A DNA stretch of 64,000 nucleotides from positions 4,324,001 to 4,388,000 of the forward strand of contig NC_037094.1 of NCBI RefSeq assembly GCF_002994745.2, read 5' to 3'. Origin of the DNA: Rosa chinensis. Its lineage: Eukaryota > Streptophyta > Magnoliopsida > Rosales > Rosaceae. The notes beneath the pieces are model-generated. The model searched no databases. It had not been told where the DNA came from and saw only the letters and a list, made by a program, of their open reading frames with translations. Positions 36,460 through 49,118 of the stretch are shown piece by piece. The position numbers were made by a program, and so were the translations under genes. The number at the start of each line of letters is the position of its first letter. Positions within the stretch are counted from its first letter, which is position 1.

Positions 36460-38620
36460 ATGAGAAACCTAAACAAATTGGATTTTGCTCCATTGGGAAC
36501 AACTTAGGGCTGGACACGGGCTGGGCCCAGTGTAAAATTTACAAGGCCCAAACCCGGACCGTAATTTTCGGGCCGGGTTTTCCGGGCTTTCGGGCCCAAA
36601 AGGCTAAAAAAAAAAAACAAATCTCCCATCCTCACAATTTCTCAATTATTCCCAGATTTCCAAACTCTTTTCCAATTTCAATTCGCTAATCATGCAAATC
36701 TTCATAAAAACGCTCACCGGAAAACCATCACCTAGAAGCCGAGCGCTCTGAAACTGACCCCAATTGTGGTTCAGACTATACTTGTTCTTGGCCATCACGA
36801 ACAGCCATTGCAGCACGTTGTAAACATAATAAAAGAAAACAAAACGCACAACCCCCATTAGATATAATCAAACCAAAACAACGGTGCAAGAACAAAGACA
36901 CAAATCCAAATCAAGCAAATCATCAAAAACCATCCATATCAGAATCAAGAACTCATCCACGTTGCCCCATATCCAAACCCAATAAAAACCCACCACATAA
37001 CCATTCATACACAAAACCCAGAAAACTTCCATCACCCCAATCCGGAAAAAAAAAAAAAAAAAAAAAAAAAACCCAAAGCTCTTCTTTTACCTTGAGAAAA
37101 GCAAAGCGTCAGGAGAGCTCTTCCTTTATTTTGGTTCTTGGAAAATTGGAATTTTTTGCTATGATTGGAAAATTGGACTTGGATTGTGAGGTATTGATAG
37201 ATTAGACTTGTTTAGAACTGAAGGGGAAGAGGAAGAAGCAAGGGAACAGGAAGAGGAAGAGGAAGAAAAGAGAAAAAAATCTAAACATGGAGGGAAGAAG
37301 GACGCGTGGAGAGAAGAGGGGAAGAGGAAGAGGAAGAAAAGAAAAGAAAAATCTGAACGTGGAGAGAAGAGTTAGAAGACAATTAATTAACTATATTATA
37401 GAGGCATATCCTTTGTTCGGGCCTAACGGGCTTTTTATTTTTGAAAGTACTGGGCCCGGGCCCGAACAGTTTTCTTTATACTTCGACCCGGGACCGGACC
37501 GTTTTGCAAAAAAAAAAATCAGGGCCCGGACCGTACGGTCCGGGCTGAGACGGGCCGGATCGGGTTTTCGGGCTTTCGGGCTAAAATGGCCAGCCCTAGA
37601 ACAACTGGCTCTGTATATCATAGGTGGGTTCGTGATGTCCGCTAGTATCTCAAGGCCGATGGAATTCTGGATATGATTCTCGAGCCTAGCCAGGACGTGA
37701 TAACTGTTTAGCAAGCTAAAGCTTTGGAAGCAAATAGAGCAGCCTTAGCGGCAAATAAGGCGAAAGTCGTCGTCCTAATGACTTGTCATATGGATGATTC
37801 GCTCTAATACGAGTGTATGAATGAAGAAGACCCCAGAAGGCTGTGGGTCTGACTCGAAGAAAGATTTGGCAACGTCGGTAACTCCCTGCTTCTTGACCTA
37901 GAAGTGAGATGGCATAGCCTACGCTTCTATGATTTCAAGTCAGTTCTTGACTACAACTCAGAAGCACTTTGCATTAAATCCTTAATGGAATTCTGTGGTA
38001 AAGAGATCACACATGCGATGTTGATTGAGAAAACTCTCTCTACCTTCTCCGTCTCTGCATTGATGGTTGCTAAGAACTATCGAATCGATGTTGCTGCAAG
38101 ACGGATCACAAGGTTTCATGAGCTCATTGGAGCTATGAATGTCGCTGAAAAGTATGACAACATCCTTGTGAAGAACTATAATTCAAGATCCAAGAAAATA
38201 GAGCATATTCGGAATCCAATTATAGTCGTGCCCTTAAGAGAAGGCGCCAAGAGCGAAACCCTAACCTTAGGGATACGTCTGGACGTTTTGGTCCATATAA
38301 TCGCTCTACTTGGGAAGGTAACCGCCAAAATAAGCGAACACGGAACCGAAGAGGTCAACATAGAAAGAGAGAGAGGGAGGCAACGCCTCTGGCTAGGTTG
38401 GTGGCACCACCAACACTAAGAGCCATCTAAATGACGCTTCAATCAAAGCACCTCAATCTATGGAGTCCGAGCAAAGAGATGTATGTTCTCGATGTGGAGT
38501 ATCCGGTAATTGGGCACACATTTATAGAACTCGTAGAGAAATTGTCACCGCCTACAAAGCATATTATGAAGCAAGATAAGCTCACTATGTGGAATAAGAA
38601 GATCAAGAAGATGATCTAGA
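36460..38620 (+). pseudogene. Copia gag remnant, interrupted by a hAT element
   Basis: Starts MRNLNKLDFAPLGTT at 36460, is interrupted at 36505-37598, and resumes with SVYHRWVRDV after the target duplication. Later parts (RFYDFKSVLDYNSEALCIKS, KNYRIDVAARRITRFHELIG) fit Copia gag of the UBN2 type. A degenerate zinc knuckle (CSRCGVSGNWAH) lies near 38484; its usual His and last Cys are replaced. Multiple stops. Confidence 0.75.
36505..37598. mobile_element. hAT-type non-autonomous element in gag
   Basis: Terminal inverted repeats TAGGGCTGG and CCAGCCCTA. Exact 8-bp target duplication GAACAACT (36497-36504 and 37599-37606). The ends are GC-rich with gggcccg motifs. The ORF at 37287-37676 is low-complexity and not a transposase. 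Confidence 0.9.
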
Positions 38621-38848
38621 GTGAAGGGTTGAAGACTACAAATCTGGCTGGGATCAATAGATCGCCAATTTTGTTTAAGTCTTTTTATTTTCCAAGAGAT
38701 GTAATAGGCAATTGCCATATATTTTGTAGTAGATGTCAATGGTTTAGTCTTTCTTCAAAGTAGGCTCACCCCAAAGTAAGTGTGATGTCTAGGAATGTTC
38801 TGAGATTAGTGGTACTTAAGCGAGTCTTGCTCCACCGACATCTCTTTA

Positions 38849-39600
38849 CTCACCTGGTCACATTTATTTTGGAATTACCGAAAGAAGTTAGACGACTACC
38901 ATTGTTTTGCATAAGCTAGCATTTTGGATTAGATTTTCTTTGGTCAAAGAGCAATGATGTAACTCCGTTGACTTATGAATAAAATTTTGAGTTCTTTTCA
39001 TTTTGACTCAATTTTGATTCTGAGCATATTACTTTATGACTACGATGGCTGAGTCATCAGTATTAATTCAAGGACATGGAATAGCCTAAGTTCCCCTTGC
39101 CAAATGGCACCTTGATTACTGCGACAAAAACTTTACGCTCCTAGGTCAAATAGCACCTATGAATAGCCAACGGATTCCGCGTAAAAACGCATGTAGAGAA
39201 TGAAAATGAGTTCGTTTGCAATGCCTCTAATGATTGCATCTCACCTGGTCACATTTATTTTGGAATTACCGAAAGAAGTTAGACGACTACCATTGTTTTG
39301 CATAAGCTAGCATTTTGGATTAGATTTTCTTTGGTCAAAGAGACAATGATGTAACTCCGTTGACTTATGAATAAAATTTCGAGTTCTTTTCATTATGACT
39401 CAATTTTGATTCTGAGCATATTACTTTATGACTACGATGGCTGAGTCATTAGTATTAATTCAAGGATATGGAATAGCCTAAGTTCCGCTTGCCAAATGGC
39501 ACCTTGATTACTGCGACAAAAACTTTACTCTCCTAGGTCAAATCGCACCTATGAATAGCCAAAGGACTCCGTGTAAAAACGCATGTAGAGAAAGAAAATG
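38849..39600. repeat. 391-bp tandem duplication inside Copia pol
   Basis: The block starting ctcacctggtcacatttatt at 38849 recurs at 39240 with a few differences and runs to about 39600. Confidence 0.9.
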
Positions 39601-42600
39601 AGTTCATTTAATGAGTTCATTTGCAATGCCTCTAATGATTGCGAACAAAGGTGCATCTTAGATAAATTTATGTGTCACTCTAGTGGACTCTATGTCACTA
39701 TTCGAGCTATTAAATTCAATAAAGTTATGAGAGAAGATCTCTTGGATTTAGACTCATATTGGCTTTGTCACGACAGGATAGGTCATCCTAGTCATGATAT
39801 GATGATCCGTCTACTAAATACTTCACATGGACATTCTTTCTTTCGAGCGAAACGAAGCATGAATCAAAAGTTGATTCCTGGATTAAGTGTGACCGCCGCT
39901 GCTACCTTTGGCACTGCCGCCGTCCACCACCAGCCTAGGGCTGGTATAGTCCCTATCCATGACGTCATGGATGGTGTCCATCATGGTGATGGCGCCCTAG
40001 GTGATGCTGCAATCACCAACTTGCTTCAAATAGTGTTTCAAACGCTCAGGCCCAACCAAAATCCTCATTGGTTGCTTTTAAAGCCTCTCGCTCGTTTTAC
40101 AAAGCCTGTTCCTTAGGGAAATTAGAACTGAGACCGTCCTATGCAAAGGATATGAAAATACTCATCCTGTTCTTACATAGAATCCCTAGGGATTCTGTGG
40201 ACTGATTCAACCAACTTGAGGACGTTTAAATATCTCATGATGTTGGTTAACATACAAACACGCTGGTACTTGTTATGCCATTGTCCACTTATAATGTTTC
40301 TTATGCTACACTTCTAGAACAAATCATATGACAATGGGCTCACTCCCCTAATTATCCTATTCAGTCAATTGGATTTGACTATGCTAGAGAGTTTACATCG
40401 AAGACTTTCGATGGTTATTGCATTAAGGACTGATGTTGGACATCATATCCTCATATATATACCCAAATGGTCTCACGGAAACGACTACGATGGTAGCCCA
40501 GATATTGGTAATGAGTATTGGTAATAAGCACCAATCTCCTTATATCCGCTTATTGTGATGCAATATTGCATACAGCTACGCTAATTCGTCTACGACCTAT
40601 TGCCACTCAATCTACCTCTGCATTACAGCTAGTGACTGGGTACGAGTATAGTACTTATGCACATTTGAATGAGTCGTTTATGTGCCAATTGCGCCTCCAC
40701 AATGCACTATGACAGGTCTTTATAGACGAATGAGCAACTACGTTGGACTTCAGACTCCAACAATCGTCATCCACTTAATGCCCTTGCAAGGCGATCTCCT
40801 TACTGCTAGATTTGTTGGTTGTCACTTTGATGAGACAATCTTCCCGTCGTTAGGGGGAGATAAGAATACAGATGTTCAGCAGGAACGATAAGAATTGTCG
40901 TGGCCTGTCCCCACTATGTCTCATCTCGATCCCCGTTAAAGTGACGAGATCACACAAATATGCAGCATCAAACCTGCAAGGAAGGACGTAGCGCTACCCT
41001 ACACGAAGGTAAGCATAGCGCCAACGCCAAAGAGAGTGACACTCTGGCGTTATAGGTCATGGCCCTAATTAGGATGCGTGTGAGGTCCGTAGGTTCGAAT
41101 GATACTTTGGCACATTCCAATCCTTTGATCATCAAGACTTAAAATCAGTCTCATGAGACTCTTCTGGACAGGGCCGGCCTTATAGTAGTTCAACTAGTGC
41201 AGCTGCACAAGGCCTCCGAAATTCGGAGGCCTCCAATCTTATAATTAATTTTGTAGATATGTAATAAAAGAGGTTCATTGATACCAATTATTATGCTTAG
41301 TAGAATTGGCAACACAACTGATAGAAATGGTTTTTGATTGTGGGTTTGATTCACTACCCTGCCACTCTCCTCTCAATTTTGTTTTATTTTTCTTCTTTTT
41401 TCTCTCTCCTTTTTTAATCTCTCATTTAGTGGGCCTTTATTTTCTTCTTCTTTTTTTCTTTCTTCTCCTTTTTTACTGTGTTTCTTTCTCTAATTTTTTT
41501 TCCTTCTCTTTCCTCTGTCAATTTTTGCCACTGCTCGTTTTGAAAATACCAAATTGGAGGACTTAGGCCTTACAACAAACAAGAAAAAACTGAAACTCAA
41601 CAAAAATGAACTTTATATTCAATACTTTAAAGTTATTTATTAAGTTATGAAACTTATTTTACTTTTTCTGCGGCACCTAAATTATCATAATGTTTTGATG
41701 GATAAACAATTAGTAAGCCTCATTATAATTTTTGCTCAAGGCCTCCGAATTCTCAGGACCGGCCCTGCTTCTGGATTATGGTTATCATTGGGGGACTCCT
41801 CAACGTCAAAACCTATTCCTGAGAATATAGAGCTCTATGAAAATTACACTAGTGTACATGAGACGTGGGATAGAAACTCCATCATAATTGATGATGTAGT
41901 GGCGCATTTTGTTGCGCATGAGTTTGTTGAGTCAAATGATATCGAACCACACTCCGTTGATGAATGAATGCCACCGTAGAGAGATTTGGCCTAAATGGAA
42001 AGATGCGATCCAGGTTAAGATGGATTCTCTAACAAAGAGGAAGGTTTTTTAGCCAATGATGCCAACACTTCCTAACATAAAACCTGTTGACTAATGGGTC
42101 TTCGTTAGAAAGCGTGATGAGAAAAAAGATATGGCAATCTCGCCTTATGACACAAGGCTTCTCAAAAAACGCCCGTAATCGACTACGATGAGACATACTC
42201 TCTCGTAATAGATGTCATTGCACTCCACTACCTTGTCAGTTTGATAGTTTCCGAATAACTAAACATGCAGCTTATGAATGTGGTTAATACGTATCTCTAT
42301 AGGGATCTAGATACGGAATATACATGAAGGTTCATGATGAACTTCATTTACCCAAGTCAAATGGCTCTAGACCACGGAGCGCGTTTATAATAAGGTTGAA
42401 ACGCTCATTAAGATGACTACTTGATTGGGAAATGATATGCCCACTCGTTTCCATAACAAGTTTCGGATTCTATCGCGGTTCATGTTGGCCATGATCTTCA
42501 TTGGAAGCCCTTAAAGAGTTAAGGGAAACCGCTGAATACTTGAAATCCGAGTTTGAGATTAAGGATTTTGGGATAACACGATTATGTCTCAGTTTGGAAC

Positions 42601-43470
42601 TTGAGCATCATGTTGATAGATGCTTAGACATTTTGACAAGGTCAAACCTTCAAGCACCCCCATGATCGTCAGTAGTCTTGGTCCTAAAAATGATCATCTT
42701 CGTCTGAAGGATGATGACAAAGATGTGCTAGAGGCAGAAGTGCATTTCTTAAGTACAATAGGTGCATTATTGTACTTAACTCAATGCACAAGGCCAGACA
42801 TCTCATTTGCAGTGAACTTGTTAGCTAAGGTATAGCTCTTCGCCGACGCTATGCCATTTGATTAGTGTAAAAGATATATTTCGGTACTTGAGATGTACGA
42901 TTGATATGAGTTTGTTCTATCTCTAGATAGAAATGATGAATTTAGACCCATCACACACTAGGACGCTGCCAACACTGGCCTGCGGCCACTATCCCCATCA
43001 CAAAATGACATGTGTTTTGGAAGGTTTTGCTGATGTTGGGTATCTCTCTGACCCACACAAATGTCATTCCCAAACTGGTTAAGTATTCACCATGGGTCAT
43101 GGGTAAAGATCGTGATATCTTGGAGGTCTACAAAACAGACCCTAGTCGCTATATCTTCGAACCATGCAAAGATTATTGTTCTTCACGAAGTGATTCGTGA
43201 ATGTATATGGATTGGATCCATAGCTAAGCATGTTCATTCAATTGTGGTTTGAAGTCTACCACAGATGAGCCTACGATCATTTAGGATAATGCTAATTGTT
43301 TGGAACAAATGAAACAAGGCTACATCAAAAGCGACAACACCAAGGATGATTAGCAACAACAGACTCTCCACAAGATCAAAGTGAACTAGGTTCGATCTAA
43401 GAACAGTGTGACAGACTTGCTCACTAAGTCATTGCCTAGATTTCACTTTCGAGAAACGTGTTTGTAGCAT
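39598..43470 (+). pseudogene. Copia pol remnant (integrase, RT, RNase H)
   Basis: Pieces in changing frames: the GAG-pre-integrase region DLDSYWLCHDRIGHPSHDMM (39740-39800), integrase-like stretches to about 41000, then after the hAT element the RT start (WPKWKDAIQVKMDSL), and the RT/RNase H junction LYLTQCTRPDISFAVNLLAK near 42760-42830. Many stops and short deletions. No product possible. Confidence 0.8.
41169..41767. mobile_element. hAT-type MITE in Copia pol
   Basis: Ends CAGGGCCGGCC and GGACCGGCCCTG, flanked by the exact 8-bp duplication CTTCTGGA (41161-41168 and 41768-41775). 599 bp. Subterminal aaggcctccgaa is repeated in both arms. No transposase. Confidence 0.92.
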
Positions 43471-43693
43471 CATTTACGGAAGTTATCCGAACACCCATGA
43501 CCATAGTCATCAGGGGGAGATGCAGACATCAGGGGGAGATATCTACGCGTATGGTCTCAAAACGTGAAGGGTGTGTTGTGCTCTTTTCCCCCTTCGACTG
43601 AGGTTATTTTTGTCCCATTGGGTTTTTGTTACTCGACAAAGTTTTTAATGAGGCAATGAGAGAAGCACCGCATTTGGGCGACACAAGGGGGAG

Positions 43694-43928
43694 TGTTTAA
43701 GTAAATTCAAATTGTGTCTGGCCCAAACTCTAGGTTACTTGACCTAGTGGTAATAGGGTTTTAATTAGAGATAATCTCGGAGAATATCTTAGAGATATCC
43801 ATTCATTGAATGATTATCTTTCCTTGTACGATTCATATTCTATGCATTGTAATCCTCTATATAAAAATGCTCATATTATCAATGAGAATACACAACGATT
43901 TTCTCTCAATTCTCATTTCTCTAAAACA
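43694..43928 (+). repeat. 3' LTR of the Copia element
   Basis: Same length as the 5' LTR (235 bp), preceded by the polypurine tract acacaagggggag and followed by the ATAAT duplication. Confidence 0.92.
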
Positions 43929-43933
43929 ATAAT

Positions 43934-44194
43934 ATCCTCGAAATTTCTACGATATCTCCCTTTTTTTGGGGTCTCGATATATCTTTGACTTACCGAGAGA
44001 ATATCATGAGAAATTTTTGAAATTTTGCGATATTACTTAGATTGAAATTTCAGTCGAAATTTCTATTTTTTTACTATCAATATTTTCTCGATATTCAATG
44101 TTTTAGTAATTGAATAATAGAGAAGGGAGTCAAGGGACTATACCAAACATCTCGCGACAATAATATTAGTAATAACATAGATAATGAAAACTCG
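43934..44194. other. Short intergenic stretch between Copia and LINE
   Basis: AT-rich with repeated gaaatttc/cgatat motifs, perhaps an old repeat. No gene. Confidence 0.4.
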
Positions 44195-44206
44195 ATTGAT
44201 TTTAAG

Positions 44207-45026
44207 TTTTTTTTTTAATGACAAAAAAAATAACTAAAAAATAAAACCTCAACAAACACCACCTCCTATGTGATCCAATTGGAACGTTGGGGACACCGAA
44301 ATGGGTAAACAAAAGAACCAGACAGAAGAATTATTACAAGTATAAGCTGCCAAAGCTAACCGATCTGCTACGAAATTGGTTTCACGATATATGTGTCGGA
44401 GAAGAACCGATTGAAATTGAAGAGTCAAGGACTTAATATCATCAATCAGCGTCCAAATCCTCCCAGGAATCTGGCATCTGCCATGAATACAGTCAATTAG
44501 GAGCTTGGAATCCCCTTCCACAATTACATTGGGATGCTGGTGTAGAATAGCAGTGTGTAAACCATCCTGTAAGGTCGTAGTCGGACCCACAAGAATATTA
44601 GCATTTCCTATATGTCTATTAGCTGCAAACAAAGGATTACCGTCCTCATTGCGAATAACAAATCCAAAAGTAGTCAAACCATTTCATACAGAACCATCAA
44701 AGTTCAGCTTGACTTGATTAACATTAGGAGGTTACCATTTGATATGAGAATATTTTGAAACCTTTGGAAGAGAGATTCTAGGATTAGCTTGAAGGTAGCT
44801 AGAATTTAGCAAAAACGCTTGAAACACACAAGAAGTAGGAGAAACTTGAAGATGCTTAAATATTTGTTTATTTCTACAGTTTCAAATAGCCCAAGCAGTA
44901 TAGAAAATTGAAGAAAGAAGCTTAGCAGAAGATGGTATGTTACTAATATGCTCAATCCAAGACAAAAATGAGCTATTTCAAGACAAAGGAGTAGGAGATG
45001 GACCATAAGACCAAACTTGAGTAGGA
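44207..45026 (-). mobile_element. 5'-truncated LINE (RNase H end)
   Basis: Flanked by the 12-bp duplication ATTGATTTTAAG (44195-44206 and 45027-45038). Its poly(A) tail shows as a T run at 44207-44216 on the plus strand. The minus-strand ORF 44677-44249 contains RNase H-like (RVT_3) motifs: TTFGFVIRNEDGNPLFAANR, VIVEGDSKLLIDCI, VLLRHIYRETNFVADRLA. Upstream pieces in the same orientation reach about 45000. 820 bp in total, much shorter than an intact LINE, as is typical. Confidence 0.88.
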
Positions 45027-45176
45027 ATTGATTTTAAGCTTTAACTACATACAAAAACTATGAATGAAAGATGGAGCCAAAACTCACCAAACTAAATGAT
45101 AATAATTAATTTTAAAAAATATGCTAGTATATCCACTACTTGATTCTCCTTGCGAAGTATACAGAGATAAGAGGAT

Positions 45177-45308
45177 GAGGAAGTGGTGTTAACTCAGTAG
45201 TTAGAGCACCCACTACCTAAGATCGAGATCACGGGTTCAAGTCACCATTGAAATAGGAGTGAAATCATTTGATCATCTTTAAAAAAATAAAAATAAATAA
45301 AAATGCAT
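45177..45308 (+). mobile_element. tRNA-derived SINE
   Basis: 132 bp with a polymerase III box A-like taactcagtagttagagc (about 45191-45209) and box B gggttcaagtc (about 45234-45244). Ends in an A-rich tail (aaaaaaataaaaataaataaaa). Flanked by the 12-bp duplication AGATAAGAGGAT (45165-45176 and 45309-45320). Confidence 0.88.
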
Positions 45309-45830
45309 AGATAAGAGGATAGAAGGGGGCTAGCTGGGCTGCCCATGCAGCTATCGTTTTTATGCTTTAATTCATAGGTTTAATTAAGCCTACACTCCAC
45401 ACTTTTAAGAACCATAGCCCAACTTATATTCAAATTCAATGTATTTTGTTTTGTTTATCCATTAAATTGACTATTCATTAATCAATCTAGATGTCTAATT
45501 GGCTAGAAAGAGAATTTTGTTTTATACTTCTCTTCACTCAATTAAAAAGAACTTTGGTTCATGAATCTCAAAAGAAGATAGAAAGGATTTACTTCCTTCC
45601 CTATGCACTAGTCAAAAGAAAACACAATTTTTTCTTCAAAACCTTTCTCTTAGTAAATATTTAGCCCAGGTTAATTTAATATTCTATCTCCATCCCTAGG
45701 AATATATGAGTAGAACAAAATTGCATATGAAATATACGAAGCAAAAAATTACTCAATTGATCTAGACAAAATTACAAAGATACAAAGTGAGGAGATTGAA
45801 GGATAAGTCTCACTCTCTTATCTGAAAAGA

Positions 45831-46355
45831 AGGCATAGTTGTCAAATTGCTACCCTGAGTTTCATCTTAGTGCCAATTTGCTAACCTAGATTTTATTTTA
45901 GCTAATTTGCTACCCTTCCATCAAAATTGCTATTCTAAACTTTCAAGATATTTCATTAAATTTTCAATATTAGTCATTTGCTACCTTAGATTTTCAAAAT
46001 TAATCCATGATTTAGACGAAAAAAATGGACAAATTAATATGATGAAAATGTAGCAAACTGGCTAATTTTGAAAACATAAGGTAGTAAATTGGCAGAAATA
46101 ATACTCATGGTACAATTAAATTGGCTAATTGTGAAAACAGTCCATGTTTGGATGAAGAAATGGACAAATTAATATGATGAAAATGTAGCAAATTGGCTAA
46201 TTTTGAAAACATAAGGTAGTAAATTGGCAGAAATAATACTTATGATAGCAAATTGGCTAATTGTGAAATCATATGGTAACAAATTAGCTGAAATAACCTA
46301 AGTAGCAAATTGACACCAAGATGAAATTTAAGGTGATAAATTGGCTATTAAGCCT
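45831..46355. mobile_element. Foldback element with internal 135-bp repeat
   Basis: Imperfect inverted ends: aggcatagttgtcaaattgc at the left against the complement of the right end near 46300-46355 (both read caatttgcta and atttcatctt). A segment starting aaatggacaaattaatatga repeats at an offset of 135 (46023 and 46158). No ORF. No clear target duplication. Confidence 0.6.
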
Positions 46356-48297
46356 GAAGAGAATGCAAGTATTTAACTTTTAATTTGGCTGGTTCAGATG
46401 GGTTTGAAGGAAACAATAGAAGTAGGCCACCACCCATGAAGCTTAAGCTTAATTAGAGAGGCAACTACGTTTATGTGTCTTTAATGGATTCAAATTTTCT
46501 CACCACATCTAGGTTTGTGGTGATATCACCCCCCTATTAAAACTCGCCACATGGTATAGGAGTTAACTATGGTTAACTATAATAAAAAACATTATGTTAA
46601 TGCTTTAATTATTTTTGTTATTATAAATTGGCAAATATTTTTAACGTGGAATGGTGAACCTCCGAAATTGACAAATATTCCTAGAATTTCCGAGAAGTAT
46701 TCGTCACTGAAAGTTCAAAAGGAGATTTTGAGTATTCTCGGTGACATACACCGCTTGGTTGATCCAAATGGCAACTACCACTCTCTCTCTCTCTCTCTCT
46801 CTCTCTATGTAGTTTTGTTTCATGTGATTGTTTGTTGTGGTCTATATCTATATGGTTGTGGTTTCTTTGATTCGCCACAACTTGGTGTTCTGGCACAGTA
46901 TAGCGAGAACTCTTCAGATTTGCATATTCTAATCATACATTGATCCATTGTCTTATTCCAGTAATGTCCTCATCCTTTCAAATATTGGTGGTTGGCTGGT
47001 GTTCTCTCCCACGCTTTGGTTGTGGGTTAGAGTTGTCTATTTTCAATAGACTGGTATTTTGCTATTTGATTACAGTTTGGCTCTTCACAGGTTTTTACTA
47101 TTGTATTCAATGATTAGTATAGGTAGTATTCTCTTTGTTTACATGAATCTTTATTAACTGTCTCTTCTGTTTGTTTTCTTATGGCAATGGCACGTCATCT
47201 TTTCATGGATCTTCTTTGCAAAAAATGATCCATTTGGCACTGGAAGATACTTTCATCATGTAGACGCTGAGATATGTGGAATATGGCTTCTCAGGTGGTT
47301 AAGTGTCGGCGATGATCAGATAAGGTGACGATTATTGGTCGCAGCAGATAGGATGGATGTGTTTTACTAGCAGTTGAAGACGGTTGAAATGCTGGAGTTT
47401 TAGATAATACCAATTTTCAATTTCAAACATGGCAGTTTTGGAGTCTGCGAGTATCTCTCCTAATTCTTCTCCATCCTTTATTGGGCATAATTCACTTGGA
47501 TAATACCTTCTATTCTTATTTCAAGAATAGAAAACATAGACGTCTGGTCAGCAGTTGATCATCTGCATTCTACTATTGGTACCCGACTCGTCAGTTCATA
47601 ATAAGGGGATTACAAATTCAGGATTGATGGTTCAGAGAAGCTCTTTGTTACAATTAGGAGGTGGTACTCTTTCCCCTGTTTAGATTTTTTCCCATTGGGT
47701 TTTATCTAAACAAGGTTTTAATGAGGCCACCTTAGCTTTGATGTGAGGAGAAGTGAAGACATTCTTCCACTACTTCCGATTTATAGTTATAAGTATGTTT
47801 TTTCGTGAAACTTACAGGCAGCGCAGCTAGTTAGTAATAAGTGTTTTTGTTTCTTAGCTTTCATATTAGGTTTTGGATTGTCATCAGAACAATCCCGTAC
47901 TTATATCTTATATTTGTTTCTCATGTAAATAAACATTCATTTCTTAAAAAAAAAAATGTCCTTCTCACCATCACCATCACCACCGCCACCGCCACCGCCA
48001 CCACAACCACACTACCCCATCCCCAATCTGACCGGCTGACCCAATTGCGAACCCAACCCCATTTCCCTCGAACCCTCCGATCTTCTCTCTCTAACGGTCC
48101 TTTCCATAGCCTCCTCCACTGTTGCCATTGATCATTCTCCTGCCACCACCACCCGCCGCGACGCCTCCTATAGCCAAAAGCAGAGGAGGCTCAGGGACTT
48201 CTTAAATTTAAGTAACAATTGAATTTAGGTTGTTTGCAATTTATAAAAGAGAACCCTTTTCCGGATGCCCATATTGTCAAAATATCTGCGTTCCTCT

Positions 48298-48702
48298 TCA
48301 ACTGGGACATTCTTGAGCATGGACATGTTTTAGATTGAACGGAACAATTTTTGGCAAGGACTGTAGCTTACTACATCTAAACAAGTGAAGTTCAGTAAGC
48401 TCAGAAAGATGAGAGATGCTCTCAGGCATACTCATGAAGTTGTTGTCACTCAGATCTAAAAGCTGTAAAGAGGATAAATGACCAATTTCATTTGGTATAC
48501 TCATAAATTTGTTCTCACTCAAATGCAATTGCAATTGCAAAGAGGATAAGCAACCGATTTCATTAGATACGATCAAAAGATTGTTTGCACTCAGATCCAA
48601 AATTTGCAAAGAGGACAAACCGTAAAGTCTATCAAAGACCTCTTCTGCTAGACCACACCACCTATTCGACATATTGACATGCATTTCAAGCACCTCTTTC
48701 AT
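48298..48702 (-). pseudogene. LRR fragment of a disease-resistance-type gene
   Basis: 134 codons on the minus strand with four to five leucine-rich repeats: LSSLQILDLSANNLL, CLSSLQ, HLSSLQLLDLSDNNFMSMPE, LSELTELHLFRCSKLQSLP. This pattern and the LQSLPKI..LKHVHAQECPS end resemble the C-terminal LRRs of TIR-NB-LRR proteins. There is no NB-ARC or TIR domain. It lies inside a TIR element and is probably a captured fragment. Confidence 0.75.
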
Positions 48703-48716
48703 GGCCTAAACCTCCC

Positions 48717-48860
48717 CTCACCCATCACCAAACTCACCACTATGCTCGCCATCCATTTCCCAACAAGCTCTCCCACTACCTCTACCGCGCCAAACTCATC
48801 GATTCGATTCATCTCATGCTTCGCAGCAATGCCCCAAAGTCTCTTGTTGGTTTGAGGGAA
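48717..48860 (+). pseudogene. Possible PPR protein N-terminal fragment
   Basis: The plus frame from 48717 reads HHYARHPFPNKLSHYLYRAK, then LIDSIHLMLRSNAPKSLVG, which looks like the N-terminal region of pentatricopeptide-repeat proteins. It is short and has no PPR motif proper, so the identification is weak. Confidence 0.3.
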
Positions 48861-49118
48861 ATGGGAGAATTAAAATTAGAGAATTAAAATTTGAGAATTA
48901 ATAATGAAAACAATTAAATCATTAAATTAGAGAATTAAAATTTAAAGCATTAAATTAATAAGTTCTTTTATTATAGTTAACCACTTAACCATAGTTATAT
49001 TTTATACGAAGTGGCAAGTTTTAATAGGGGAGTGATATCACCACAAATTTAGATATAGTGAGCAAATTTGAAACCGTGTTCAATTATCGACCATAACTTC
49101 GCCAACAGATATATGATA

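Larger units (their letters stand above)
35217..43928 (+). mobile_element. Complete, decayed Ty1/Copia element with nested hAT insertions
   Basis: Two 235-bp LTRs (35217-35451 and 43694-43928), both starting TGTTTAAGTAAATT and ending TTTAAAACA or CTAAAACA. Target duplication ATAAT at 35212-35216 and 43929-43933. A primer binding site of the tatcaacacgag type follows the 5' LTR, and a polypurine tract (caagggggag) precedes the 3' LTR. The interior holds gag and pol in order, broken by many stops and frameshifts, two nested hAT-type elements (36505-37598, 41169-41767) and a 391-bp tandem duplication. LTRs have visibly diverged, so the insertion is old. Confidence 0.93.
46486..49075. mobile_element. 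TIR element with captured fragments (Mutator-type, Pack-MULE-like)
   Basis: Ends share about 100-bp inverted repeats: ggattcaaattttctcacc...ggtgatatcacccccctatt at the left, and the complement at 48975-49075. A degenerate 9-bp duplication (gtctttaat and gtgttcaat) fits Mutator-like elements. 2.59 kb. No transposase seen. The interior contains an LRR fragment, a possible PPR N-terminus, a (CT)n run at about 46783-46806 and unidentified sequence at 46900-47800. Confidence 0.72.

Noticed and set aside
37287..37676. 129-codon ORF with Arg/Glu-rich start
   Set aside because: Low-complexity purine run inside a non-autonomous hAT-type element; no transposase motif.
45185..45255. tRNA gene
   Set aside because: Box A and B are present, but with an A-rich tail and 12-bp duplications; it is a SINE.
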